DNA from: Paramarasmius palmivorus
Lineage: Eukaryota > Basidiomycota > Agaricomycetes > Agaricales > Marasmiaceae
Length of the DNA stretch: 64,000 nucleotides
Assembly (NCBI GenBank): GCA_037176845.1
Contig: JAYKXP010000016.1
Location: 186,001-250,000 of the forward strand
Reading direction: 5' to 3'
Shown here: in pieces, positions 47,970-58,911 of the stretch
How the letters are laid out: each line of letters begins with the position of its first letter
Position numbering within the stretch: the stretch's first letter is position 1
Notes under the pieces: generated by a model
Seen by the model: only the letters and a program-made list of their open reading frames with translations
The model's database searches: none
Told to the model about the DNA's origin: nothing
Translations under genes and position numbers: made by a program

Positions 47970-49147
47970 ATGTATACATCGCGTTCAAGCAGCTCAAGCA
48001 GCCGTTATAATGAGGACAGCCTTTCCCGGGCCATGACGGGAGCTTCAATCAGAGGGTAACCAACTCGTTATTTCGTGATTGAACTCTATTTTCTGACACC
48101 GTGACCTCCCTTAGGGCTCCGAGCTCTTCATCGAGCTCAAGCACGCCTCGACCAAATTCCACCGTGACTCTGGGCGTATTCAATGGAAACACTGCAAAAT
48201 ATTCCTGGGCGCCCTTGGACGGTCAAAGCGAAGTATCTCGACCGACCAATTCTGCGCCCTCGTCGAACCTCGTGTACTTTGTGGAAGGACCGCTGGACAG
48301 CAGGTCTTTGACCGCCACTTCAATTTTGCCTATGATCCGAAAGAAGAGTAAAAGGTTAGCTGGTAATCGTTATCGAGACGTGTTTTTGAGTGCTCATAAG
48401 CCCTTTTTTAAAGCCCAGTTCCTCAGACTCCAAGTCAGCCATTAAACGTCAACGTTCACAAAGTATCATGCAATTCATCACCGCTAGATGAGAGCTTCGT
48501 ATCAACTCCTTCAAACTCTACGACACAGTCGACATTTTCCGACTGCTCGGACGATAAGGAATGGTTATCGTACGCAGTGCAGTCCAGAGAGCCGGGCGAG
48601 TGGCGGTGTCGATGGAAGGATCGAGCTTCAGGGTATGAAAGCAAAGAATGCCATTATACTGGGAAGAAACAGCTAGTAAAACGCCACATTGAGAATGTAC
48701 ATCTCAAATACAAGTAAGTGCACGGTTTGTTTTGGTAGTGGCGCACCACCTAACAAGGCTACAGACCATTTCCCTGTCCTCATTGCGATCAACGATTCGG
48801 TCAAGTAAGTCCATATCACCCCCCCTTTTGGCAATAAATCCCATCTCTGACTCCCGTTGCTCTCGCAGAAAACTAGCCTCAACGTCCATATCTCTGCTAA
48901 GCAGTAAGTCAAGAAATTTTGCAGATTGATATGACTAACGCAAAAGGGCAGCACAAAATCGGAACCACATATATGCAACTATCCAGGCTGCGACAAACGC
49001 TACAATGATCCTGCCCGACTTCACAGACACAAGGTCGATGTTCACGGATACATACCAAAAGCCATATCGCGCAAGAACGCCGAAAGACAAGCGGAAGCCC
49101 CAGCGCGAGCCGTATCTGCGACATATATCCCATACATGCGAGGCTAG
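47970..49147 (+). CDS. C2H2 zinc-finger protein, probable transcription factor
   Basis: Six exons (47970-48055, 48115-48354, 48414-48713, 48765-48804, 48869-48903, 48952-49147) total 298 codons plus stop. The N-terminal half is Ser/Pro/Thr-rich and disordered (MYTSRSSSSSSRYNED). The C-terminal third holds zinc fingers: an atypical one (WRCRWKDRA ... HIENVH), a classical PFPCPHCDQRFGQKTSLNVH ending with HISAKH, and HICNYPGCDKRYNDPARLHRH. The finger linker KHTKSEPH appears only after splicing out the last intron. The C-terminal fingers suggest DNA binding in the nucleus; target genes cannot be inferred. Confidence 0.85.
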
Positions 49148-49685
49148 AATGACTTCGACTCCTCAACTTGCACTTTCGGCTTCGGCACTAGACATATTTG
49201 GCCTCATTTTTCCCGGGATCCTGTTCGAGTTCCGTCATTGAAATTCCTGGACATTGTACATTCGCACTTCGGATATCATGTATGACTAAACGTTTTTCGT
49301 GTCTGTTTGTGACATACTGTATCCCTAGTTTGTTATCCTGAAAGCCTGTAATTTATGGAAGCGTGTGCTACTCTGACTTTCTAGATGAATGATAGATCCG
49401 AGGGTGACATGATTGAGCTGCTCACCTACGTGTTGTCCGCATCTGCGCAGACAACCTCGCATGACGACTCCGAACGAGGGTCCACTGCGTGTAAAATTAT
49501 GAACGGAGATTGGAACAGCGCCATGGTCCAGGTACATAGTCATGATCCACAGGCGTCTGTCGTATTATTGTTTAGGCCTCTTCTCGATAGAAAGCCAAAC
49601 GCATGGTTATCGATTATCTCCAAGGAAAAATTAGTGTGGGTCCTGGGTCTGATGTATCAATGTCGAGGTCCATAACACAAAGAGG
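49148..49685. other. Intergenic region with no recognised gene
   Basis: A 96-residue plus-strand frame at 49385-49675 has no recognisable motif and no splice link that I can support, so I leave it unassigned. It could be a 5' exon of the following gene. Confidence 0.35.
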
Positions 49686-50387
49686 ATGCAAAATTCTAAC
49701 ACCACCGACGCTAAAATGGGCCGATGGGCAGGCTTTGCGGCAGCCTTGGCCTCGGATGAAATAGTGCGTCGTAGCGCTCATAGTCTTCCACTTGCGGCAG
49801 GGTATGTGGTCCCTTGAGTAGCGTGTCCACGATGACCTACAACAGCCATAACCTAGAATAGAACAAGAGACGAGCTCGGCAGAGTTTTAAAGATTTGCGC
49901 TTGCTCCACGTCGAGCCTGCCGCCTTCAGGGTTGCAGGTAAATAGTACAGTCGAGCCTGAGTAGCAACCGTTCAACTTTCGACCGGTTGAGGAACCTCTT
50001 GCTCATCTATTTAAATTTACTTTCTCGTCAGGTGCACCTCCATTCGGATCTCCCAGTGGCCCATCAGCGAAGGCTTGGAGTGTTGGACGTGAAAAGACAA
50101 ATGTTTATGAGCGATTCATGCAGCCAACCACATGAAGGACTCACAAAGACGTCAATAAAGCATGAGCGCCCACCGCCCAACCTCATGAATCTTGGATTGG
50201 GGATCGAAGCCGCCATCCCATACTTCCAAACTCTGCAGTCTTTGTGGGTTCTGATATCGGAGAAAGTAAGCAATTGGCGCGCTCGCGGACTTTGAACTTG
50301 GATTATCATGGAGACCGTTTTATGCCAGAGGCTACAATTGACTCGAAAGAAATTTCCAGAGAGAATTTCGAAGCGTGCACTGAGTAA
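49686..50387 (+). CDS. Unrecognised multi-exon gene, splice structure partly uncertain
   Basis: No long frame exists here, but short coding-like pieces on the plus strand join. Exon 1 (49686-49801) reads MQNSNTTDAKMGRWAGFAAA and then SDEIVRRSAHSLPLAAG. A 60-base GT-AG intron leads to TRDELGRVLKICACS from 49862. Further on, an open stretch reads FGSPSGPSAKAWSVG (about 50045-50090), and the last open frame ends RFMPEATIDSKEISRENFEA before TAA at 50385-50387. Intron borders between 49900 and 50170 are ambiguous, with several alternatives in frame. I do not recognise the family. The stop is 143 bases before the MIX23 start. Confidence 0.45.
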
Positions 50388-50530
50388 ACCATACAGTCTT
50401 AGAGGATGCCCAAGAGATGTCGTTGGACGACTTGTCGAACTTTGCCGAGGACAGACGTAAGCGCTGTAAGCACTGCAAAGAAAATTCCCACGAATACTTT
50501 TGTTCAAAACCTATCCACGACAACACGACC

Positions 50531-51314
50531 ATGTCGTCGAAAGGGCCTTTACTTGGTAGTATCGCTGTGCAGGGCCCGACTTTGACGCCTCAAGTAGTTC
50601 ATGTATCGCGAAATACATGTGCAGACCTTTCACTCTTCAAAGGTACGAGAAGCTCGATCCTACTTGAGTTGCTTGACTCACGATGATTTGTTAAGATCTC
50701 TTGAAGGAGTATCGAATGTTGGATGACACCATCAATATGCGTCTTAATCGTGCAAGTGCAGCAATACGTGATCAGGAGCGTGAAAAGCCAGGAAAAGGAA
50801 CCATACAGGACCGGGCGTGTGCGAGGGTATGGCAGGAGCTTGTAGGTACGCACCCGATTTCATGCAATTCGGTCTTCAATTGACTACATTTGAATTCTCC
50901 GGCAAGCGAATTGGAAACGAAGAAAACAGTTGATTGAATACTGTGAAGGAGTTTTCAGCGATTCTATGAGCTCAAAGCAAGAAATTATCCAAAACAAGGA
51001 TTCGGACCCCGTTTCTGTCCGGAAAGCCCAAGCAGAACATTATACCGAACAGGTGAAGGTATGCAGCACGATATTGTTTCTTCCAGGGCTTTCTCCATAT
51101 GCCATTGCCAACCTAGCGCAAACAAATACACAATGAGCTTACAGTCGAGATGATCATACGGAAACGTTCACTTGAAGGTAGAGACAAACATATACAGGCT
51201 ATATGCGCATTCTGACACTTTGTAGCCTTCAGGTCTAGATGTAAGTACTTTGTACCACCGCTCACCGATGAGGAAGCTAGGAAGATGTGGGACGCAAACG
51301 ATATTGTATTATGA
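50531..51314 (+). CDS. MIX23: MIX23 / Cid2 family protein
   Basis: Five exons (50531-50642, 50696-50845, 50907-51058, 51117-51177, 51226-51314) give 187 residues. Family hallmarks are CADLSLFKDLLKEYRMLDD, NMRLNRASAAIRDQ, VWQELVANWKRRKQLIEYC and RSRCKYFVPPLTDEEARKMW, each kept intact by splicing. The family is called caffeine-induced death protein 2 in fission yeast and MIX23 in budding yeast, where it is a mitochondrial intermembrane-space protein that supports import into the matrix. Cys residues lie at comparable places, but I did not verify the exact spacing. An upstream in-frame Met at 50417 is possible but adds unconserved sequence. Confidence 0.88.
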
Positions 51315-51384
51315 CTATGACGTAATAGATTGCTCAAGCGAGAGAAGAATTGCGTGAAACTCGACAGCTCAGCACAAAACCACC

Positions 51385-52224
51385 ATGTTGTCCCTCCTAG
51401 TGCTCTTACTACCCAACCTCGCGCTCTTATCCTTCTCTCTTTTCACACAAAATGCAAAACAGTCGACATTTACATTGGATGACGACGTCAAGGTTCCAGT
51501 TCAACTAGGTTCGGCCCTCCCATTTCCTTGGTACAAGGTACCTACTCACCCAGGTCATGTTTAGGTGTAATGAGCCGATGCCCCGACGCCCTTATTTGTG
51601 AAAATATCTTTGACCAAGTGCTCAAGAAAGTCGCCGACAAGATCGACCTTTCCCTGATATATATTGCAGAGTGCGTGACCTGCATATCACCACGCCATCC
51701 AACTGATAAGCCTGTGTTTTAGGATTGATTCGTCAGCTGAACTTGGGGTTGCCTGTAAACACGGAACCGAAGAATGCGTCGGCAATATCCATCAACTTTG
51801 TGTCCAAAAGTATGCTACCCCTGCCCATTGGTGGGAGTTTATCCACTGCAGCAACTATGAAGGAAAGAACAAGATAGGACTCCCAGAGACTGCCTTCAAG
51901 TGTGCCAAAGCAGCTCAGATTGACTGGGAAGGAAGTGGAGTCGGATCATGCGCGGGAGCAGATGCTAGCGGGCATGAGGAGGAAGGAATTAATCTCTTGA
52001 AGGAAAATGTCCTTCTTGGGAAGCAGATGGGTCTGAAGACAAGTTGTACCGTTGTCATCAATGGCGAAGAAGTCTGCGTCCATGATGAGACATGGAAACA
52101 GTGCGAGGTATGATTCTCTTGAATCCTACTGCATGGACTGTTCTAATCTATCTCACAGAACGGACATACCGTGAATGATTTTGTTCGCCAGATCAACGAT
52201 GAATACAATAGACTTAATGCTTAG
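51385..52224 (+). CDS. GILT-like thiol reductase
   Basis: Four exons (51385-51508, 51565-51670, 51723-52107, 52159-52224) give 226 residues. A signal peptide (MLSLLVLLLPNLALLSFS) precedes the active-site region VMSRCPDALICE. The GILT signature CxHGx2ECx2Nx4C is matched exactly by CKHGTEECVGNIHQLC. More Cys residues follow (FIHCSNYEG, FKCAKAA, GSCAGAD, EEVCVHD), consistent with a disulfide-rich secreted or vacuolar protein. Animal GILT reduces disulfides in lysosomes at low pH; the fungal role is less clear. It lies 70 bases after MIX23 on the same strand. Confidence 0.9.
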
Positions 52225-52500
52225 GAATGGAGATGGTTGTAGCCTTTTAACGATGATTAACGATTATGGATGTCATTTGCACTATCTCTGCCCATTTCTA
52301 CTTCAATGCTTCACGTTGTTTCCCTAGTATGCTTGACGGTCAATGTCCTAGTAGTTGTTGTAGACCTTGTAAGAGACGCTGCTGTTACATAATACAAATC
52401 CTTTTACCTTCATACCATTCACATTCGCCACCAGTTCCCTTTGTTGCTTGTCCCGCCACACCGTTACGCGCTCTTATAGTCTCGAGCTTGATTTATCAAC

Positions 52501-55500
52501 ATGGATAGAGAAGTAGAGCAGCTCGTCGAAATGGTTAGTCCCACCTCTCAGGCTAGCAACCCTTTGATACCAACTTTTAGAACCTAGGGGGCCACTCCCG
52601 CTCAAGCGCGTGCTGCTCTACGTCAGTACAAGGATCTAATGCAAGCAGCGGAGAAGATATTCGAAGGCGAGTTCGATGGCGCGGATGAGGATGTACCCGA
52701 TGTCAAAAGCACACCTGCACCGTCTAAACCCCCACGGGTCAACGTGAGTTGTCATCGCGAATAGCAATGTCAGACAACCTGAAGCAATTTGGTAGACACC
52801 TTCCTATGACGAAGATGAGGAAATGGGAGATGAAGACGCGGTTGGAGACGATGACGATGAAGGTGCGTCAAATCACAGACTATGTGCACAACATTAGCTC
52901 ACTTTCGTTCCGAGTCAGACTTTGCGGCTTATGATTCGGACGACGATTTACTTGCCACGAACAATGGACCAAGGGCAAATGTGGAATCGGATCCCTATGC
53001 TGGTGTGTTGAATCCTCGCCATATGCATGTACACTTCAATTGATATGTCTCGGATTCATAGGCATCTTCTTTTCCAAAGATCGTCGTGAAGAAGTGATTG
53101 AAGTTGAAGAAGAACCGGAAGTCACTACAATTCCCAATACCAACGAACAAGTTAAACTTATGACTCAAGGCCAATGGATGAAAGGATGTCCAGAGGGCGG
53201 CGAACAAAGTTTCCTGTTTGCGCTCTATTCCCAACTGAGCGAGGGATCATGTCCATGCCCTCAGGGCTGTGGCGATTCAGTTCCGCGTAAAAAGAGTGAC
53301 TTTTTTGCTGTATTTGTGAGTTAATTAGCCTCTTCATCCTCGATAGGCTGCTAATTGGCTGTCAGAACGATTTCTCGACGTATATCGACCATTTGAGAAA
53401 GATTGCACCCCAGACATGCCAACGGTGTCACACGGAATTCTGTTTTGCCTGTGGCGAGACTGCTTCTTCGGACAAAGCTTCGAGAGCTTCGATGGCTCAA
53501 GACTACGATCCTCTCTTCCACTGCTCCAATCTCCAAGGTGTCATACTCGGGATTGGACTATACATGATTGAACACATGTTCACTGAGCAGAACGGAGAAG
53601 GTTCCAATTCAGAGCAGACGGATGGCAAGGAATCGAAACCGAGAAATAGTAAGCGAAGAAAGACGGACTCTCCAGCGCCTTCTGCTGACGTTGATGACGA
53701 TGACGATGTCTATTACGGTGCAGTGAAGGGGAAGAAGCAGAAGGGTGGTATAGGTTACGCTGGTGATCAGAAGGAAGACGTGCGTAATAATTTTTATACT
53801 TGAATGAGTCCTCACAGTCTTTTAGCACTCTGGTCAAGCAGAAGCTCAGGCTCAACAGCTACTCAAAGATGAACGCATCGGAAAGCTCATGACGGCAGTG
53901 AGAACTTACTTGCCTTCACTACACCGACCAGGCGGCGGCCGAACGAGCGATTACCTGGTCCACCCCACGGCACTTGCACATTTGCGAAGAAGGTTCAATT
54001 ACGTGTGCAGTTCACTCCTTCGGAATGATTCTCTTGCAGACATGTCAGATCGATCGGTGCTCTATTTCGAGCTTTTGGAGTGGTTAGAAGTACGTGTGCA
54101 TTTCCTTGGTACCCCCGGACCTACTCAATTACTATACTATAGACTATCTCCAACCACGAAGCTTTGGCAAGTATGATGGCTATGCCCATCATGGCCGTAG
54201 TGTCTGTCAAGAATTTCACCACCAAGAAGTCCGGCAAGTCAAACAGCCCAGTGCGGGAGCGAACGATAGTTTACGAGGGGAGTGCTAGTCCTCGAGAATT
54301 ATTGGAAGGTATTGCGATACAGGCGCAAGCAGCTATCAAGGGTTTGGAGAGTACAAGGAAGGCAGAGGATGAACCGGAGGAACTCACTGAAGAACAGAAG
54401 CGCTTGACGCTGGATTCGAAGGGCAAGTCAAAGGAACAGTTGCCAGCAATGTCGGAGGAGAACCGCAAACTTCTCAGCTTCTGCAGAAGAATCATATCCA
54501 CTGTTGGTAACATCGACAAAGCTTTGAAGGAGGCGAAGGGAGAAGCTTTCCTCACTAGGCTACAGGCTTCGCTGCCGAAGGTTACCTCTTCAGTTGACAT
54601 GTACGTAGTTCCAGGAGAGACGGAAGAAAGTACCAAGAAAGCCTACATGGAATGGGCAACAGCGGTAACGTGAAATTCTGCTTCACTCTTCCCGGCTAAT
54701 TGATTCTGAGCAGGCACGTTTCGAATACTGCGATCTGTCAGTCCCACCGCCAAAGAACGCACCTGAAGATGAACCGCCCTCCTATAAATTCTATTATAAT
54801 ACTGAGGCACGAATGCTGGCTAATTCAGACATACCGAAGCGAAGTCTCGCTATTGCGAAAGAGGTAGACAAAACGCGTAGACATCTATCTTTCTGTGTTA
54901 AACTTTCATTTTAGCTCGCTATCCTTACGATGAACCTACCGGTTGCGTACGTTTCTAGACTCTGATGTTAGTAGACTTTACTAACGCCTTTATTGCAGCT
55001 GGGATTCTTCGATCTTCTTGAGAGTCGATGAATCTCGAGTTGATATCATCAAAGCACTGATAACTGGCCCCGAAGGGACACCGTGAGTTCACAAAGTAGC
55101 TTTTAATTGTGATGCTCAGTCTCCATCATTACATGCTAAGGTACTACAATGGATGGTGAGGTTGAGATCGTTTTCCGAGTATCGACTTGACCGGCTCAGC
55201 ATCGTTCCTAGTTATTTATTCGATATCTTCCTGGGTCCATCGTACAATCAATCCCCACCATCTGTCAAATACATGACGGTATGTGGGCCTCCCGTTCAGT
55301 AGATCTGTCTATTGATCAGAGTGTCAGACCAACGGAGGGAAATTCCGCTTCAACCCAAACCTATATGCCGATGGAAAGGTCTGCCTCTCGCTACTTGGTA
55401 CGTTCTGACTTACCTCGCCACAGTATTTGTCTCACTTTTAATCCATAGGTACTTGGTCCGGCCCTGGATGGGTGTCTGGCAAGTCAACACTGCTTCAGGT

Positions 55501-55991
55501 TTTGATATCGATTCAATCAATGATTCTGTGTGAGGAACCGTATCTGAATGAGCCTGGATGGGCTTCAAGCGGCGGAACGCCTCAGTCTAAAGCATGTGAG
55601 TACCAACACGGTCGGTCTCGGTGCAACCCCTGACATATAGCTCTCAGACTCCGCTAACGTTCGCCGGATGGTTGTGAAGACAGCGGTACGTATCTTTAAT
55701 TTCGATCACTCACCGCCTTCCTGACCCGTAGGCTTGCAGATGCTGGGCAACCTCAAAAACCCACCAGAGCCCTTTGCAGACATCATCCGTACACATTTCC
55801 GTCTGAAGGGCAAATCCATATCTCAACAACTCGACCAGTGGCTCGCAGAGGACGATGGCAGGCCAACAACCGGAGAATCAGGTTATGACCATGTGCGTAG
55901 GGCGGAGAGCACTAGCGACAACGGTTTTAAGAAGGACGTTGATGAACTGAAGTCCCTCTTCCGACGGCTTGAGAATGGCGATGAGATTTAG
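52501..55991 (+). CDS. Ubiquitin-conjugating E2-domain protein with UBA-like and zinc-binding regions
   Basis: The N-terminus ([11 protein letters not shown] joined to [16 protein letters not shown]) is UBA-like. An acidic region follows, then a Cys-rich segment: [10 protein letters not shown] ... [15 protein letters not shown] (about 53240-53460), whose last part looks like an IBR/RING-type zinc site. The central region ([20 protein letters not shown] to [16 protein letters not shown]) precedes a UBC domain near the end: [54 protein letters not shown]. The Cys in [11 protein letters not shown] is the expected catalytic residue, so this E2 should be active. The general plan recalls the large E2/E3 hybrids UBE2O and BIRC6, but the zinc module is different. 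Many introns; the end [15 protein letters not shown] is secure. Confidence 0.85.
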
Positions 55992-56267
55992 AACAACCTG
56001 ATTATCATTAGCTTTCTCGACCAATCCTCGACGCAATACATGTCATTCAATAGTAAACTGCGTGACCACCATAGAACTAACCTCTGGAATTTGAAATTTG
56101 AGCATGAATACCTGGTTACGCTCATACGCCGTACGGCCTCCCTAAAACCAACATGTGATATTGAACGAGCACAAAGTTGGCCGGTGCGAAACTCTCATGG
56201 GCTTTCGCAGAGCCTTCATATCTTCACTTTTCCATAGTACACCCACTGTCGCCGATCCTTCCTCATT

Positions 56268-57506
56268 ATGAGCGATTCAGTCATTCATTCTCTTGCTGGT
56301 GCTACAGGGGGGATTGTTGCGATGACAGCAACCTAGTAAGGATTCTTTCCTCTCCCGAATGATTGTCGGTGCACTAACAACCTCGGCTTCAGCCCCCTTG
56401 TATTTCTCTCCACCAGAGCAGCTGTGAAGACGCGAAATGAGAACAAGGTGGAACATCTCGGATTCAGTTGCAGACTTGTTACTAAATACCAACATAGACC
56501 ATTTGGGAAGCCGTCTTGGAAATTATCGAGCGCGAAGGCATTACTGGATTGTACAGCGGCTTGAGCTCCAGTTTGTTCGCCATTGCGGTCACTAATGGAG
56601 TCTATTACTACTTCTACGAACGTACTCGTGGAATAATTCTCAAGTCAAGAGTCGGGAGCAAAGGATTGAGTACTGCGGAAGCTATGTTAACAAGTCTAAT
56701 AGCTGGTGTGTATCCGTCGCATTTCCTCGTAGATTATCACTCAACAAGAATGTGTATTTCTTCAGGTTCCGCGACTACTGTATTGAGTCGGTTTCGTTCA
56801 AGCGTTTCATTTTCTATCAAAAACTAAGTCAGCCTAGGCAACCCTCTCTGGGTCATTCAAACATCGCAGGCCGTCCAAACAATGGATTCCAGTCCTCATC
56901 AGAAGACCGTCACCAAGCTTGGATTCATCCAAGCAATACACAAGGTCATGGAAAAGTCTGGTATCCAGGGATTCTGGAGGGGAATCGGTCCAGCGCTGAT
57001 CTTGACGGTGCGCTTTAACACCGGGATTGTTATCTTTTCGACGCTCATTTATTTCAGGTCAATCCTGTGATTCAATACACCGTGTTCGAGCAACTCAAGA
57101 ACTTCCTTGTCAAGAAACGAACAGCTCGACTTCGCGCCGCAGGTCTTGTTGCTGCTGTTGTCCTCTCCGATTTCGATTTTTTCATCCTTGGAGCAATCTC
57201 GAAGCTTGTAGCCACACTAACGACGTACCCCTACATGTACGTTTATCTACCTGACTCTCACCCTTCAAATCTGACAAAACGGTTACCCTTAGCGTTGTCA
57301 AGAGTCGCCTGCAAGCAGGACATGTCAAATACAAATCTTCGGTCGACGGGCTGAAAACCATCATCAAGGAAGAAGGATTTGGTGGCTTATACAAGGGGGC
57401 TGGGAGCAAACTCACACAGAGTGTCCTTACTGCTGCTTTCCTCTTTGCTGCTCAAAGGAGAATATACGAGATCACGAAGGCAGCTGTCACCATCGCATCG
57501 AAGTAA
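56268..57506 (+). CDS. Mitochondrial-carrier-family protein, peroxisomal PMP47/Ant1 type
   Basis: Three carrier repeats are visible after splicing. Repeat 1: HSLAGATGGIVAMTATYPLV then FLSTRAAVK. Repeat 2: SNPIWVIQTSQ after the SATTVL junction. Repeat 3: TLTTYPYIVVKSRLQAG, where the PYI|VVKS join crosses an intron. Between them are the usual EREGITGLYSGL and KSGIQGFWRGIGPAL helices. The NPIW motif in repeat 2 and YPYI in repeat 3 point to the PMP34/PMP47/Ant1 group, which exchanges ATP, CoA or related nucleotides across the peroxisomal membrane for fatty-acid activation. The first repeat lacks the usual Asp after YPL, as in related peroxisomal carriers. Confidence 0.88.
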
Positions 57507-57890
57507 AGGTCATGTACCCATTCTATCATATGCAAGATTAATTGTAGGACTAGAGATAACACTCATGTACGCTTTCCATCGGTATAATACTCGGCTTGAA
57601 TTGCATTCTCGGAAACAATCATCTCATTGGTTACTCTGGATGCCCGATCCAATCGTTAATGTCCCATTCCAGAAGTCGGCCACCCAGTCTGCCGTATCAA
57701 TCGCAGAGTTCAGATGAATGGCGGACAAAGTGAAAGGGACCCACAGTTCCATCTCATCCCGTTTATGAGCGCTCGAAGCACGATCCAGATGTGGCATGCT
57801 TCAGGGTCAAACAAAGTGCGAATTGCGAGTGGATAGAGATTCAGAACAGTGTTGACTGCCGGGAGCACGGCACAGAATTTTTCCCACAGC
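57507..57890. other. Intergenic region with no recognised gene
   Basis: This gap lies between the carrier gene and TRAPPC2L, both on the plus strand. It should contain the carrier terminator and the TRAPPC2L promoter. A minus-strand frame at 57710-57970 overlaps the TRAPPC2L first exon and is taken as a shadow. Confidence 0.4.
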
Positions 57891-58513
57891 ATGGCACCCA
57901 ACCTTCGTCTCAACGCTGTCGCATTCATTTCACCCCAAAACGAGCCTATACTCATTCGTACGTTCTCCAAGCAAGATGAAACTGCAATAAAATATCACTA
58001 CATTGCACACACAAGTCTCGATGTCATTGAAGAACGAGGTACGACTCCAACTACGTTCGCTGGAATTTCTGAATTTTTGCTGACGCGACATACGACCAGT
58101 TGCTGCCAATGCGAAATCTACCGAGTGCTATTTAGGTCTCCTCTACGCTATGGAGGACGTTGCTGTCTATGGCTATATTACACCGCTCAAGGTCAAGATA
58201 GTCATTGCCCTTGCACTCTCAGACACAGTGGTGAGGGACGTGGAGATTAATATGGTACGTTGGATTTGGTATACCTCAGACTGCTCCAAACCTTTCTCTC
58301 GGCTTCCAGATCTTCAAAGCGCTTCATATGGCATACTATTCCGCTATCAGCAACCCCTTCATAACGCTACAAGCATCCACAGACTCTGTCCACGATAGTT
58401 CACGATCCCACATTTTACTAGTCGGAAGTCCGAAATGGAAGAAGTTTAGAAGAAGTGTCGATGATATCAGTAGAGTCCTTGGGAATCCACCACCTGTAAC
58501 TCAGGACCGATAA
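57891..58513 (+). CDS. TRAPPC2L: TRAPPC2L (Tca17-like) TRAPP complex subunit
   Basis: Three exons (57891-58038, 58100-58254, 58310-58513) give 168 residues, close to the family size. The longin-type fold shows in LNAVAFISPQNEPILIRTF, YHYIAHTSLDVIEER, ECYLGLLYAMEDVAVYGYIT, VKIVIALALSDTVVRDVEIN and LHMAYYSAISNPF. The GYIT...VKIV and VRDVEI...FKALHMAY pattern matches the TRAPPC2L/Tca17 branch and not Trs20. TRAPP complexes act as Rab exchange factors in ER-Golgi and endosomal traffic. Confidence 0.9.
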
Positions 58514-58911
58514 TGAGGATGGATTGGTTCGAATTTCGCGCTGGCTACGGCATATGATATCTCACCGTGGTCTGTGGAAAGTTCACTCTCTATGAGAGTC
58601 GTTGAACCTAGAGCTACATCGCTTTCTAATGACTCTGATGTTTCCAGCTCACCGCATCTGAGACAGATACGGAGCAGACATTTCTATGTAGTAGTATTCG
58701 AATTCAATACGAAACATCTACTGTTCAAAGGTTAAATTATTTTCAGTGACATCCGGTCAAGGTAATGCATTCGTATTGTACGATACATACATCAAAGGCC
58801 ATAGTGACGGGGTAATACAGCAAAAAAGGTAGGTGGGGTTCTATGCTTTAGACTATGGCGTACAGATTCGTTAGAGCAAGAGTATCATACAAGGGTAATC
58901 GAGGTTGGTGT
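58514..58911. other. Convergent intergenic region
   Basis: This interval of 398 bases holds the 3' ends of TRAPPC2L and the eRF3 gene. No coding frame or RNA gene is supported. Confidence 0.45.

Noticed and set aside
50064..50507. 147-codon minus-strand frame between the zinc-finger and MIX23 genes
   Set aside because: I tried to build a minus-strand gene here but needed stop-containing or phase-breaking introns; the plus-strand pieces join better and end in a clean open frame.
57710..57970. 86-codon minus-strand frame over the TRAPPC2L first exon
   Set aside because: The plus-strand frame gives a complete TRAPPC2L protein after splicing; the minus frame shows no motif.
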